Shown in pieces: positions 38,568 through 50,882 of a stretch of 64,000 bases of DNA. Origin of the DNA: Rhabdornis inornatus (taxonomy: Eukaryota; Chordata; Aves; Passeriformes; Rhabdornithidae); contig VWZS01003516.1 in NCBI GenBank assembly GCA_013397075.1, positions 124,001 to 188,000 of the forward strand. The letters run 5' to 3'. The translations under genes were made by a program, and so were the position numbers. The notes under the pieces were generated by a model. It ran no database searches and had not been told where the DNA came from. It worked only from the letters and a program-made list of their open reading frames with translations. The number at the start of each line of letters is the position of its first letter. The first letter of the stretch is position 1.

Positions 38568-38977
38568 TCATAAAGTCATAAAGTCTTTAAAGTTGGGAAA
38601 AACTTTTAAGATCATCAAGTCCGACCATTAATCCAGCACTGCCAAGGCCACCACTAAAATGTCCCAGCTGCCACATCTGCATGTCTTTTAAATTCCTTCA
38701 GGGATGGTGACTCCACTGTTTCCCTGGGCAGCCTGTTCCAGTGCTTTTCTGCCCTTTAAGTGCAGAAATTTTCCCCAATATCCAATCTAAACCTCCTCTG
38801 TGCAACTTGAGTCTGTGTCCTCTCATCCTATCACTTGTTAAATGGAAGAGGAGACTCAGGAAGTTGTAGAGAGCAATAAAGTCCTCCTTTAGCCTTCTTT
38901 TATTCAGGTTGAACGACCCCAGATTCCTCAGCTGCTCCTCATCAGACTGGTGCTCCAAGTTTCCCACTGGCTTAGCC
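38568..38977 (-). mobile_element. CR1 retrotransposon, 3'-truncated-type copy with octamer tail
   Basis: About 410 bases of a CR1 element on the minus strand. Its 3' end is at 38568, with degenerate ACTTTATG octamers as tail, the CR1 hallmark. ORF2 C-terminal coding is readable: LRNLGSFNLNKRRLKEDF and ALYNFL, then TSDRMRGHRLKL. The next conserved block, HWNRLPRETVESPSL, is in a different frame, so at least one indel separates them, and the ORF ends early. The 3'UTR contains the words GTGGTGGCCTTGGCAGTGCT and GATGATCTTAAAAG. The 5' part is missing, as is usual for CR1 insertions. Confidence 0.93.
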
Positions 38978-39928
38978 CTGATGGCTTCACTGCCGCATAA
39001 ACATGATAAGGATCCCATGGTAAGTGTCTGTATGCTTATATTAGGGCTTAAATATACAAAAGTGGCACAACAGGTCTGCTACTAAAATCAGATTTGTTTC
39101 CTTCAAGTCAGTGTAAGGAAAAGACCAGAGAGGCACAGTCCTGAGCAGGTCTGGAGCTCTCTGCTTCAGTCTGCTGCTGGGACAGCATGCTATGGAGTAC
39201 CAGAAACCGCTGTGATCACTTAAAAGGGGAGTGATGGTTTCCCTCAGTGACTCAAGGGAAATCAGGCAGGTGAAACGTTGTGAGTAAGGTCCTAATTCAT
39301 CAAAGTCTTTCCCCACAGGTCAGCATATGGTTTACCCTAAAGTACCAATATCAGCCTGATCATGATGTGTCTGATGTTGAGTAAGAGCATTTTCCCAGCT
39401 CAGTGTCCATGCAAATGGCCAGTCCCATGAGAAAACATCACCAAGAACTCCCCAACCTCCTGAGACAGCAGGGACTGAAGTGACAGAACTTGGTCCAGTT
39501 TGCCTCGCAGGCTTTTTTCCCCTGGCAGCCAAGCCAACAAAGCCCACAGCACACATGCAAAGCTGCAGAGAGCTTTTCTGGACTAGGTGGTCAGGCCAGA
39601 GTGGCTTGGAGCTACTCGGGGTGTGCTGGACCACCCCAGTGGTGCAGTCATAGCATCCCTGGAGGAGCTGGGGAGAGCTGATGGAATGAAGGACGCTCAC
39701 ATTGCTGTGAGCCTCAGCTCCCCTGTGGCACCCAAATGCAGACTGCCAACAGGCAAAGAGAAGCTGCTGCTGTGTAATCTTAGCTACTTTTTGTCATACT
39801 TTCCACTCTGGGTCACATCCTGTTCTCTTTTCACTGCAGCTCCCCTCTCCCTCTCTTCCAAGCCTGATGCCCTGCCAGGATATTTCCATTGGAAATCTCC
39901 CTGCCTGAGTCCCTGAATCTGCACTCTA

Positions 39929-40145
39929 CCCGGGATGAGGGTACACCGTGACGTTTATTTGCCACAGGGCACCGGGGCTTGTGGCTCTGCTTTGCTGCTG
40001 CTTGCCCGCACATTCCCGCCCGGGATAACAGTATTGTCTCAAGGAGGGGCTGGCGCAGCTACGGCATCAGGAAACTTGTTTGGTCATGCTGGAATCAGGG
40101 CAGGAACTCTCTTATCTGCTCTTATCACGCAGTGCTGCAGTGCAG
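39929..40145. promoter_or_regulatory. CpG-dense islet with CRE-type core
   Basis: About nine CpG dinucleotides fall in the first 145 bases, while flanking DNA is CpG-poor. The word CCCGGGAT occurs twice, at 39929 and 40019, and TGACGT, a CRE-type core, lies at 39949-39954. It is too short for a classical CpG island. It might be an unmethylated regulatory element or a GC-biased patch. Confidence 0.25.
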
Positions 40146-43100
40146 CTTCCCTGACACAGCGGATCCTGCAGACCCTGCCAGCCTGGGACCAGGGACTCTG
40201 CACAGCATCACTGCCCAGAAATGGATCAGACTGTCCTCCCTGTGCTGGCAGCCGTGTTCTGCTTCCCTGAGGATCCCATAAAAGCGTGGAGAGAAGGGAG
40301 AAGTGCAGGGGAAAACCTGTGCATGCATTGCAGCTCCAAATCTGAGGCCAGCTGCTCCCTTCAAGCAGCACTGCATACAAAAACTGGACCTGTTCATGTT
40401 GTAAACCCCAGGGAAGGGGGTTTTGGCTACCCGTGAGCCTGCCCAGGGAGCATCAAAATGCCTTGGCATGGGGCACTTTAGAGAGCACCCATCAGCCAGG
40501 ATCTGCCTATATTGCCTTATCCTGCAGCCAGGATAAGGATGAGCATCCTGTGCTCATGCCATCTGCTTAGGAGTGAGCTTGGAGAAAGCTGAGCCAAAGT
40601 TTTGGACTGCTTGAGGGATCCAAGATAAGATACAAACTTCACCACAGCTTTTTCTACCCCTCCAAATCCTGCCTGGTGCTGCCTGCCCAGTTCCTGATCA
40701 GGAGTGAAGGCAAGTGCCAGCTCTGCTCTCTACTGCAGCCCTTGTCACAGAAGGTGGCCTGTTCCAGGCAGCAGCAACCAGGAGCAGCTGATTAACCCTG
40801 GCCATATTTGAAATAATTGCTGTGCAAATCAGAGGCACACCAGGCTGGCTAATGCATGCCCTGCTCTGTGGTCAGCTGTCTCCTGGTGCTCCGGGGCACC
40901 CAAGGTCTGGTGGTGCCTCACCTGGACCTCTCCTTTTCCATATGGAAGGGCTGTGAAGGTGAAAACTCCCACTCTGAGATATGCCCAGTGCTTCCCTGCT
41001 GTCAGCTCCATGCACGTGTGACATGATGAAGCAAGAAAATGAAACAGGAGTGGGAATTTCTGATGGCATTTGAGCAGAAGGAGAGGTTGGTCTTTAAAAA
41101 CTCTGGGTTCAGGCTTGTTTCTGCACTGCCTCTTTCAGAGGAGATGTTTCCAGATTTTTCCAAGCCTCTTAGAAAAAAAGCTGCTGAGCTCAGCAAACGT
41201 ATTTCAGTGCTTTGCCTCAGACCTTTCTCATCTTGAAAATACTGTGATATTCAAAAATACAGGGACAAGCCAGCAGTTGCAACTTTGTGCTGGGTCCAAG
41301 GGCAGGTAAACTGACCTGGGACTGTTGCTGTCAGAGCATCAATTGTATCTTCCTGCCTTTGGTACCCCTGGGGCTGCTGTGGCTGACAGCATCTTTATGG
41401 ACCTTCCCCAAACCCAAGAACAGAGTTTTCCATCATGTGAGGACTGCTGTTATTTATTGCAGAATAATCTATTGAAAACAGGTGGAAGAACTGTCAGGAT
41501 GGGGAGAAGGGGGCACAGTGTCCTGGACAGGGACAGAAAACAAATGGGGCAGGAGGCTTTAGTGCAGAGTTGGGACATTGAAGCAGTACAGATGCAAGGA
41601 ATAAGCCTTAGGTTCAGCAAATCAAGCTGCTGGCTTCAGGTTTGGACTGCAGAATTGAACCCAGTAAAGCAGTAAAATATTGCAGAGGAGCAGGCAAAGA
41701 CTGTCATGGAAAGGAAAGCACCACTGCTTGTTTGCTTTCCTCTGTGTCCTGCAAGGAACATCAACAGCTAAGCTGCATCTCATGGGCTGCTCCTGCATCC
41801 GAAGCATTGCCAGCATCCACAGGTCCATCTTGTCTGTTATTTTACAATAAATCACAGCAGCTCTTCCCGTGATGGAAACTCTCTGTTTGTTCTTGGATTT
41901 AGGGGCAGAGGCACGCTGGGGGCTGGCAGGGCTGAGATTGAATGTGTTTGCACATTCCCTCCCCTTGTGGGATTGAATCCCTGTCAGCCTGGTGATGGAT
42001 GCACTGCTGAGCCAATGTATCTGATAACCACAATCATTAACTGAGTTGTTGGGGGGTCAGGGGTTGGAGGGCCAAACACCATCCCTGCTCCAGCTTTTAT
42101 AAAGTTCCTTTGTGACACTGTGTGAGCACAAGCCCTGTGGGCAGGGAAAGCCACTGCCAGGCCCTGCCATCGAGGCCAGGGGGACATGGTGAGCAAGGGA
42201 CAAGCTGTTTGCACAAGGATGGGGAGAAAACCACAGGGCTTGGGTAGCTCAGGCGCTGGATCTGCCCTGTCTTTGGGAATGAATGCAGGGTTCCCCTGCG
42301 CTCACATCTTCGTTTGCCTTTCCTTTCTGCTGGTGGAGAAAGGGCACTGTGGTTGAGCTGGCTTCCACTCCTCTTCTGCACTGCCCTCCCCCTCCTCCTT
42401 CTCTGGAAAAGGTCATTCATGGGCCTCTCTCCTCACTTCATCAGGGCCTCCCTGCAATTTCTTTCTCTCACACACATGCCCAGGATCCTTTCTGGAGAAT
42501 TGCCCTCCATTGCCTTACATCTGATGCACAAACACGTGCAGATCCCAGGGAGGCAGTTGCTTTCCTAGGCAGATGTCTCCAAGTGTTAAAAAGATAATCA
42601 GCTGCAAGCTGGGATGCTCCTATTCATCCTGGAGGGCAAACTGCAGCAGAAAGAAAGGGATGTGGCTGTCCCCTGGCTCTTTATGGAGGGTCTGTTTCTT
42701 AAGAGGCTATTGAACCAAATTCAATGCACCACTGAGGCATCCAAGAGGGGATTTAGGGACTTAAAATTTGCCTGTGGGCACCAATACACACTTTGTGAAC
42801 AAATGGCTGGGATCCTGAAAAGGTTATCGGGCTGACAAAGGAGGGGGAAGAAGCAATCAACTCACATGGGGGCAGAAAAGAGAGAATGAGAATAGGACAA
42901 TATGGCAGCAGGATGCCCAGGTGGGCCCAAGACTGAGAGAAAAAACCCTGTGATGAAATTCCTGAGCAGAGACATGTGCTGCCCAGCAGCTTCAGGAAAT
43001 ACACTGGAAAAAGTGTAGAGGGAAAATGTGTGATATTAAGTACCTCCACTTCAGTGACTAAAAATACTTTTGCTCATTCTTCAGTGTCACAAGAAGACAT

Positions 43101-43169
43101 TTTTGTCATAGCTTATTTAGACAGCTGCCTGCAAATAATCAGGTTGAGTCCTATTCTGTCAGTAACATG

Positions 43170-43221
43170 AAAAAAAAAAAAAAGAAAGGGAAAGGGAAAG
43201 GAAAAGGAAAAGAAAAGAAAA
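43170..43221. repeat. Purine (A/GAAA) tract
   Basis: A run of 14 A followed by imperfect GAAA/GGAAA repeats makes an uninterrupted 52-base purine strand. A pyrimidine-rich tract of similar composition lies 130 bases downstream (43351-43387). Confidence 0.9.
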
Positions 43222-43350
43222 TGCCATTCCTTAAATAAATTCAAACTTTCTGTGGGAACATGTAGCTTTCAACCAAAAGTGACTTTGCAGGAAGTCACAC
43301 TGGCACTGTCTTGCCAAGGTCAAGATATTCTCTCAGTCTTTTCTAAGAGC

Positions 43351-43387
43351 CTTCTTCTTTCCTTTTCTTTTTCTTTTTTTTTTTTTT
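43351..43387. repeat. Pyrimidine (CTTT/T) tract
   Basis: A 37-base run of only C and T ends in T14. It is roughly the reverse complement of the purine tract at 43170-43221, so the two form an imperfect inverted pair. Confidence 0.9.
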
Positions 43388-46300
43388 GAAACAACTTTTC
43401 ATTAATTTTTAATGCATATTCTATTACAAACAGCAGTGTACTTCAGAAAACACTAAGCCTGGAATAAGGAGCATTGATTGTATTGATGGAAAATGTTCTT
43501 CTGACATCTGAAGTCCCACTTGTACCTTTCCAAAGAGATTTCAAACTTTTTTTTAAATTTTGTTTTGGTTTGGAAACAATATTTCAAATTCAGGTTTCGG
43601 AATCACATAAATTTGTGTCCCTCTACAATGTCAGCAAAGGAAATTCTTGTCCCGTGTAATTTTACTCATTTCTCCCACAGATCTGAGAAATGTGTTGTCA
43701 CCAGCACTGCTGCCAGGCAGAGGGACAAGGAGTGGCAGAGCTGGCAGAAAGCCACTTATGGGCCATGAGGAATGGGAAAGCCTGTGAGAAAAAAACAAGC
43801 ATCAACCACCCCCAGTCATGGACATTCTTAAACTAAAAAGCCACAGGTATCCAAACTGAGGACACGGGGCTCTTGTCCCTGCTGCAAATATATCAATATC
43901 CACATGACTTACCATCAATATGATTGCAGAGGGAATTCCTTGGGGAATATGTGTGAGAAGAGTGGAAAGCAGCAGGGTGCAGAGACCCTGTGAGCATCCC
44001 TTGGTGAGGGGGTGCTGCAGGCAGCACTTTCTCCAAGTTCTCTCCCAACAGTGCCCCAGGCTGTTTGTGGTCTGGGCTCTGGATCAGGAGGGCTGTGCTA
44101 CAGACCTGTGGCTCTATAAACCCTGCTGCTTGGTGGCCTTTGACAGGAGACAACCTGGCTGCAGTCCCTGGGGAAGTGCAGGCACAAACGGAAGCAGGAG
44201 ATGGCTGGAGAGGGACCCAGGGGATATCAAGTTTCATGGCACAACACAGCAGGGAGAAAAAACTGCTGAAAAGCAGAATATTCAGAGGTACTTTTCTTCA
44301 GCTGCTACTTTTCTTCAGTGGCTCCACTCCCAGAAATATCAGACTGGCACTGGGAAGCCTCACTGCAGGCTGTCCAGCACAGTCACAGATTGGAAGGAAG
44401 GAGGCTCTGCAGAGAGGATAACAACTGAAGGACCAGTGCAGGCACACAGGGGAGATCAGATTAGAGGGAATCCAAATCCTGGGCCATGGAACACTTGCCA
44501 GACAGGTTCTCTCATTTGCACCTCCAAAATTTGAGGGCTTCCCATGAATACAGCATCTGCACACCACAATGGTTGTGGAAAAAGATGCCCATGCCCAGGG
44601 CTGGCCCACATCAGCAGCACAGAGCTGGGGTGCTGGGCATGCTCTGAGGTCAAAGGCAGGCTGGCCATCCCTCCCTGGCAGCTGTCTCCAGAGCCAAACA
44701 GGAGCCCAGGCCTAGGGAGCAAGCCTGGGAATGTTTCTGTGTATGGGCAGAAGCCAAGCAGGTGCTCTCAGAAGTTCTCAATAACTCTCCATCCAGAACT
44801 CAGCTTCTGGATAAAATGGGGAAGGCAGAAGAAAGAGGCTGCACTACAAGCTGGCCTTATGCAGTAAGTTTTTAACACATGTTCCTCTCCTGTGCCTTTC
44901 TGTCCTGCACAAAGAGCTCTTTAGCCCTTACTTGACAGCGGACGGTGTCCCAGTCCCACTGCAGATGTCTGGGCTCCAAATCCTCTGCACTTGACTCCCC
45001 ATTTGGGAAACCACTCTGAGGTCACTTGGGAAACTTGGCACCCAGAGGTTTCAAAACTGTCTGACTCAGAGGTGCAGGAGCTGCTGCCATGAGCTTGGTT
45101 TGTGAGATGACTACACACAACATCTCTGACATGAGAGCTGATTAATGCCACCCGGGCCATTGCTAAAGTGTTTGCTGAATCACCTCTCCCCTTTACCCAA
45201 GATGGGTATATTTTTAGCTATTTATTACTCATAAGGAAGACAAGTTTGTCATGTTTGTAAGCCATGGGCTGCTCTGTGGCATCCAAACAGCTTTGCAGGA
45301 GAAGGCTTCTTGGTCTCTTATCCAGATTGAAAGCAACAAATTTTAAATTTTTCTTCTTCTGAAGACCAAAGGATTCACAGCAAGGTAAGCGTGAATATTC
45401 CTGTGCAAAGACTTTATATTTTAAAGGAGGAAGGATTTGATAACCCAACAGACCCCATGCAATGCCGCCTTTCAGTGACATTATTTTGTGGACTGGTAGA
45501 TGTAGTGGTGAAATATTCCTCACTGGAGTCAGCCAGCTGTGGGCAGAGGATTCTTAAATTGTCACCTGAGACCCAACACTGCACAGAGGGCAACAAAACA
45601 CTTTCAACCTAGCTAATAATTCCCAGGAAGGAATTTATTTATTTTTCTGTCCTAGTAGATACCAGGCCAGGCACTAGATGGCCAGGGAACAAGGGGACTT
45701 TTCTCCCTGCCCCTGGTGCAAACCACCAGTGCTCCTGGCTCTTCTCCACCCAGGGCAAAGCCAAAGGCACAGTGAGATGAGTCCAGCATTTGGGTTTTGC
45801 TTGGGATGGAGGGGAGCTGGAATTTGCACACCAAATTGAACACAGAATGAAGGTTGCCTGGGGGTCTTCTTTTTGGTGTTGAGCTGAGAAACACATGGAA
45901 AGGAGACCTCTTTCTCCAGTGAGGAGTGCTGGCTGTCATGTCCTACATCTTGAACTTTCTCACCCCAGTCTTCTCTCAGAGATTTAGGCTCTAAAATCAC
46001 TGATATAACTATGCACAAATAGTCAGATTCTATATGGGCAGGACATTGTTCCTCTAGAATTCAGGTGCTGTTGGTGTTTTTATCCTTTTCCTTTTTGATG
46101 GCATTGGAAAAGCCCCTACACTTATGCTTAGAGCCTGCTCCACCTTCAGTGTTGAGTCAATACCCCTCCTTCCAGCATGAAGCCAAAACACCACAGACTG
46201 CTCCCCACAGCACTGTCGTCAAACCTGTCCTGGCTGGTCAGGGATAATGTCTGAGATGCCAACACCCATATCCACTGCAGTACTGGGCCCTGAGTTGTTT

Positions 46301-48154
46301 CTCTGCCCCCATGGTGTATTTTCATCACATTTATCAAGTCATGCCATCTCTTTACAGCACATGGGTATTTTGTAGGGTTACACATAGATAGAAAACTATC
46401 TTTTCTTTCCATCTTTTAAAACCCACTGTTTGTTCTTTATTCATTTCCTTTTGCTGATTGAATCTGATGCAGAAACGAGCTGTTGCATGGTGGCTCCTCT
46501 GAGCTCCTGGAAGAACCCTGCGCTTGGGCACCATCCCACAGAAACCATCAGCTCCTTGTCCAGGGTGGCCAGCTCCCCTGGAGATGCTTGCCCAGCACCT
46601 GCTGTGCATAGGATCTCAGGCAGAGGAGGGTCTTTTCCCAAAGTTTAGCAACAGGCCCTTTCCAGAGCCTGAGGAAAGGATGAAACATCCTGAGTTTGAA
46701 ATCATTTGTGGGAGACCAGGTTTCTGATGCTGATTGGCAGGGATATATGCTATCCATCATGGATGTAAGAGGCAGGGGAGAAAGGCAGACCTTAGAGGCT
46801 TAGAGCCTCCTTAATTTTAGCAAAGAGGATTGAGAGACAGACTCATACCAATGCTTTGAAGAGGCGAATATATTCAGCTCTTCTGGGATCTGCACCATTA
46901 TCAAGATATAGAAGGACAAGGATTTTTTGAACCAGAGGGAAAGCACGTGAGTGAACAATGATGTCCCAGTTTCTGGGACAAAGGGAAAGAGGAGCCCCAT
47001 CTCCCAATGTCTTCAGAGCAACATGAGCTTCAGTGAAACAAGCTACTGGGTTTGAGTGGCTGAGCTCAGTGATCTGTGTAAATCCAGATTTAGCAATTCC
47101 TTCTGGCCATAAACACTACGACCCTGCTGGTTCTCACAGTTTACCAGTGGGAAAGGGCCGAATTTGGTAAACTCAGACATAAATGTCACGTGCTATATTT
47201 ATACAAACCAGTGCAGCTCTCTCCTTGTAGGGGAGCAGCCCTGTCCCCATGTGGCAGCAGTCACTCATCAAAGGCTAGCAGCAAGTCTGGGATGGGGGGA
47301 CAATCCCTGGGAACGTGGCTGGAAGCTGTCCACAGCTGTCTGGTTGTAGTGGTGGTGCTGGCATCCCAGACTGGCCTCTCCACTCCCAAGGAAGCTCAGA
47401 GGCAGAGAGGGAGGGTTCTGTGCTCCCAGACAGGCACTTGCAAGAGGTCCAGTGCTGGCAGCATCCTGAAGCACCCAGCCAGGAGCCTAACACAGAGGGC
47501 AGTGCTGTTTCTGAAGATATTCAGATAATGATAAACCACATTCACATGGCTGTGACCAGATCTGATGTTGCTCTGCTTCATCTCACATTCATATAAATGC
47601 AGTTCTTAGAAAACCCAGAGAGACCTATAAGCTTTACCAGTCCGCTGATCCCTGAAATAACAAAAAAATCCGAATGAGGTAAAACCCTGCAAGAAATATA
47701 AACTTTGTAACTCCCTAAACTCACTTTGTTTCCAGACTGTTGCTCTTGCAAGACAGAAGAGAATTTCCAGTTTTTGTCTGGAATTCAGCTTCACCTCCTG
47801 TGCAGGAATCCCAGCCCTCTTTCTGTTCCCTGCAGGTAACACACGTGCAGCCAGAAATGCTGCTAACCCACCTGAGTTTCAGCACTAGGTTTTTTTGTGA
47901 GATTCATGGCATTAACCAGGCATCCTCTGAAAGGATCTGAGCGTGGAGAGTACTGTAGGAGCAGTGTGAAACCCATCGGGGAGAGTAAGCAGAGCAGCAG
48001 CATCGCTATGGCGATGGAGATAAGGGGCAGCTCTCACACCACAGCTGATGAGTGACATGGTTTCTAGCCCTTTCAATGCCTTGAAGTGTTTTCCTCCTTG
48101 ACTCAAACTAGAAGTACCGAAACTTGAAAACAATTAATGTCCCCTTGGAGGGGG

Positions 48155-48178
48155 AAAAAAAAAAAAAAAAAAAAAAAA
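48155..48178. repeat. Poly-A tract (A24)
   Basis: A perfect run of 24 A preceded by the near-palindrome CCCCTTGGAGGGGG. It is the longest homopolymer in the window. No recognisable processed gene or SINE body lies upstream, and no target-site duplication was found by eye. Confidence 0.9.
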
Positions 48179-50861
48179 GAGCAGCAATTTTTATTTTTCC
48201 TTCTATTTTTAAGTCTCACTTCACCACAATAGCTCCAATATTTTGCTCCTGACTCAAAGGCAAAGTCCGAGGGAGCAGGATATGCTGTAGGGTATCTCTC
48301 TTGCCACACTATTCGTGTTATTTTCAAGTTCCTCTCTCCAGGGTTGATCTTGGCAGCAGATCACAGCGTCAGTGCAGCACAATGTAAACTGGAGCCATTG
48401 TTACTCCATCTCCCTCTCCTCATCGCTGCAACAACATTTCCCCACACGCCTCCCTGCAAATTGTTGCATGTCCTATCCTGCTTCCCACCCCCCTCCAAAA
48501 TCCATTAGGCTGCTGCAGTTCAGCTATTCATCTAGCCCCCACAGAGGCACTGAAATAAAGCACTTTGCCTTTGCTGGTTAACATTGCGCAGGGTTTTGAG
48601 AACTGGTCTCAGGGCAGCAGTGAGTGGCTGTGCTGCTGGGCTGCCCAATGTTTCATGTCATGTGCACCAAGCAGCAGAACAGGGTAGTAGGGAAGTGAGC
48701 AGCTGTCCAAATGGCCTTAAATTGCTTCATTTTCTTCCATCACCTGGTGAAGACACAGCTGTGGGTCTGGTACAGGGCAAGGAGGTGACCCCTCCACATG
48801 GGATCAGCCTGTTGTGCTCTCTGAGGGTTTGGATCAATACAGCCAGGGGGATCTGGCTGACAGAGCCAGAACTGAGGAGGGGTTGTAATATTAATGGAGA
48901 GCTCAGGGTCTCCATCTTCATCACACGGGACTGGTAAGGGGCAGCTGTTGCTGGGACTTTTCCTTACAACTTTGAGACCCTAATACACATAAATATGGTG
49001 TATATACGTGTGTGCACCTGTGCCCACTCTGCAACAGCACAAAACCAGAGGGCACTGCACAGAATCAGCACAGTGCTGAACCTCAGCTGACCCACGTTGC
49101 TTCAGGTGGGTGCTTGGTACCCTGGCCCCAGCAGCTGCAGCAGGAGGAGGCTCCACCAGCAAATTCAGCCCCATCCCCACAGAGCTCCTCACAGCCACGC
49201 TCTGCCCACACTCTGCCCAGGGTTCCTGGGGGATGGCACCCAAGATGGGCTGGGAGCAGCGATAGAAGTGACGTCCCTGGGAGCTCACCGCCAACTTCAG
49301 TGAAACAGGATCAAGTCTTCAGTCACTTGGCAACCTGCTTTATCAACCTGAACTTGTATCTCTCTCTGCTGCTGTTTTTCCAAGGGCTATTCATGGTTCA
49401 AAGCTTCAGACAATGCTGTTCCTTTCTTCACTCACTGCCACCTAGTTATCTCTGGCAGAGTGTGACTCTGGAGAGAAGCAATTTGAGAGAGGAAATACAT
49501 TGGAGATGGAAATAGCAGGGAAGATACAACAAGGACTTTACTTTCTTGTTTCTATCTTATTCAAGATTATGTTTCCTGACTGAATCCCTAAAGACATTTG
49601 AGTTGTACTAAAAATTATGAAAGGAACAAAAGAAAATTTTTTCATGCACGGTGCAGAGAATCCAGAATGATTCTGCTGATTTCCAAAGTGTAGAAGTGGG
49701 AAATGGGGGTTGGCACTTGGCCCTTGGCTAAAGCATGAAATATAGGGAAGGCCCAGGGGCCTGGAGGAAAGAAATGTGTGTCCCAATCAGATACATACAT
49801 GGGAACATTTGCGTCAGCATCCTAGTCCACAGCCCTTTGGAAAATCCATCTTGGTCTCTGCAAACATTCCATTTCATAAAAATTCAGTAGGTGGACAAAA
49901 AGTTATAGAAATGGATAATTCTACAAATAATACTGTGACGGGACAGGGTGTTGGGGAAAGAAATGACTGATGAAACCCAAAGCCATAGGTTTCAAACCTT
50001 GGGTGTGCTCCTGTTCCTTGGAAGTTTGCTGGATCAGCTCCTCTGCACGGTGAGGAAGCTTGTCCTCTTGTCCTGGGCTTACCCTGACTTTCCTAAGTTT
50101 ACACTGGAATTTGGCTCAGGAGCTCTCCCACAGTTCATTCATGGAAAGGTGCAGTAAAACAAGTGCACACAAACCCAATACAATTTTTATAGCAAGGGTT
50201 TTGCAACCTGGAAAAAACTTTCTTGAAAGACTAAAGGCATCCTTCCATGGGTAAATCAGATCAGATTGATTTGATATTCTGAAAAAAGGTATACATAGAC
50301 ATCAGTTATACGATAAGTTTGCAGTGAATTAACAAAAATGATGAAGAATGAACAGAATAAAAAAAATTACAAGAAAGTTTTAAAAACAATAACCTTGAGA
50401 AAAAAAAATTAAATCCTATTTTTCCCTACTTAGCTGACCTGCAGAAATTAAGGCTAAAAGGTCAGATATACCCCAGTGGGATGGTGCAGTGGATCTGCTT
50501 GGAGCAGTTCCCTGAGGATGGAGGGTGCTCAGGGAAGCATCCGATGGGGAGAGCTCCTGCCCTGCCCCACCTCCTGGGACATTTGCACAAAGTGGCACCA
50601 GGACATGAATTTATCCCCTCCATAGCATGGGAGCTGTGTGTTGGAAAGCCTCACTGAGAGTAGCTCTGAAGATATCCAGAGCTGCCAAAATGCCCAAACT
50701 GAAACTTTCTGTCTATTTTAATCTAATCCAGCATGACTGCAAAACTTTTTCCTGCCTGATCTCAAATGGATTTTCAGGCAGGGAAATTTATGAGAAGTAA
50801 ACAGCTAGAGTTAAATAAACACTTGCAGGCCTCTGGCTATCCTGGCAGGGGACAAAAAAAC

Positions 50862-50882
50862 CAACAACAACAACAACAACAA
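50862..50882. repeat. CAA microsatellite
   Basis: Seven CAA trinucleotides in a row, flanked by A-runs (A7 before, A5 after). Confidence 0.92.

Noticed and set aside
43920..44534. 204-codon plus-strand open frame
   Set aside because: It overlaps frames of 118 codons (plus) and 114 codons (minus), has no recognisable domain, and no convincing splice context.
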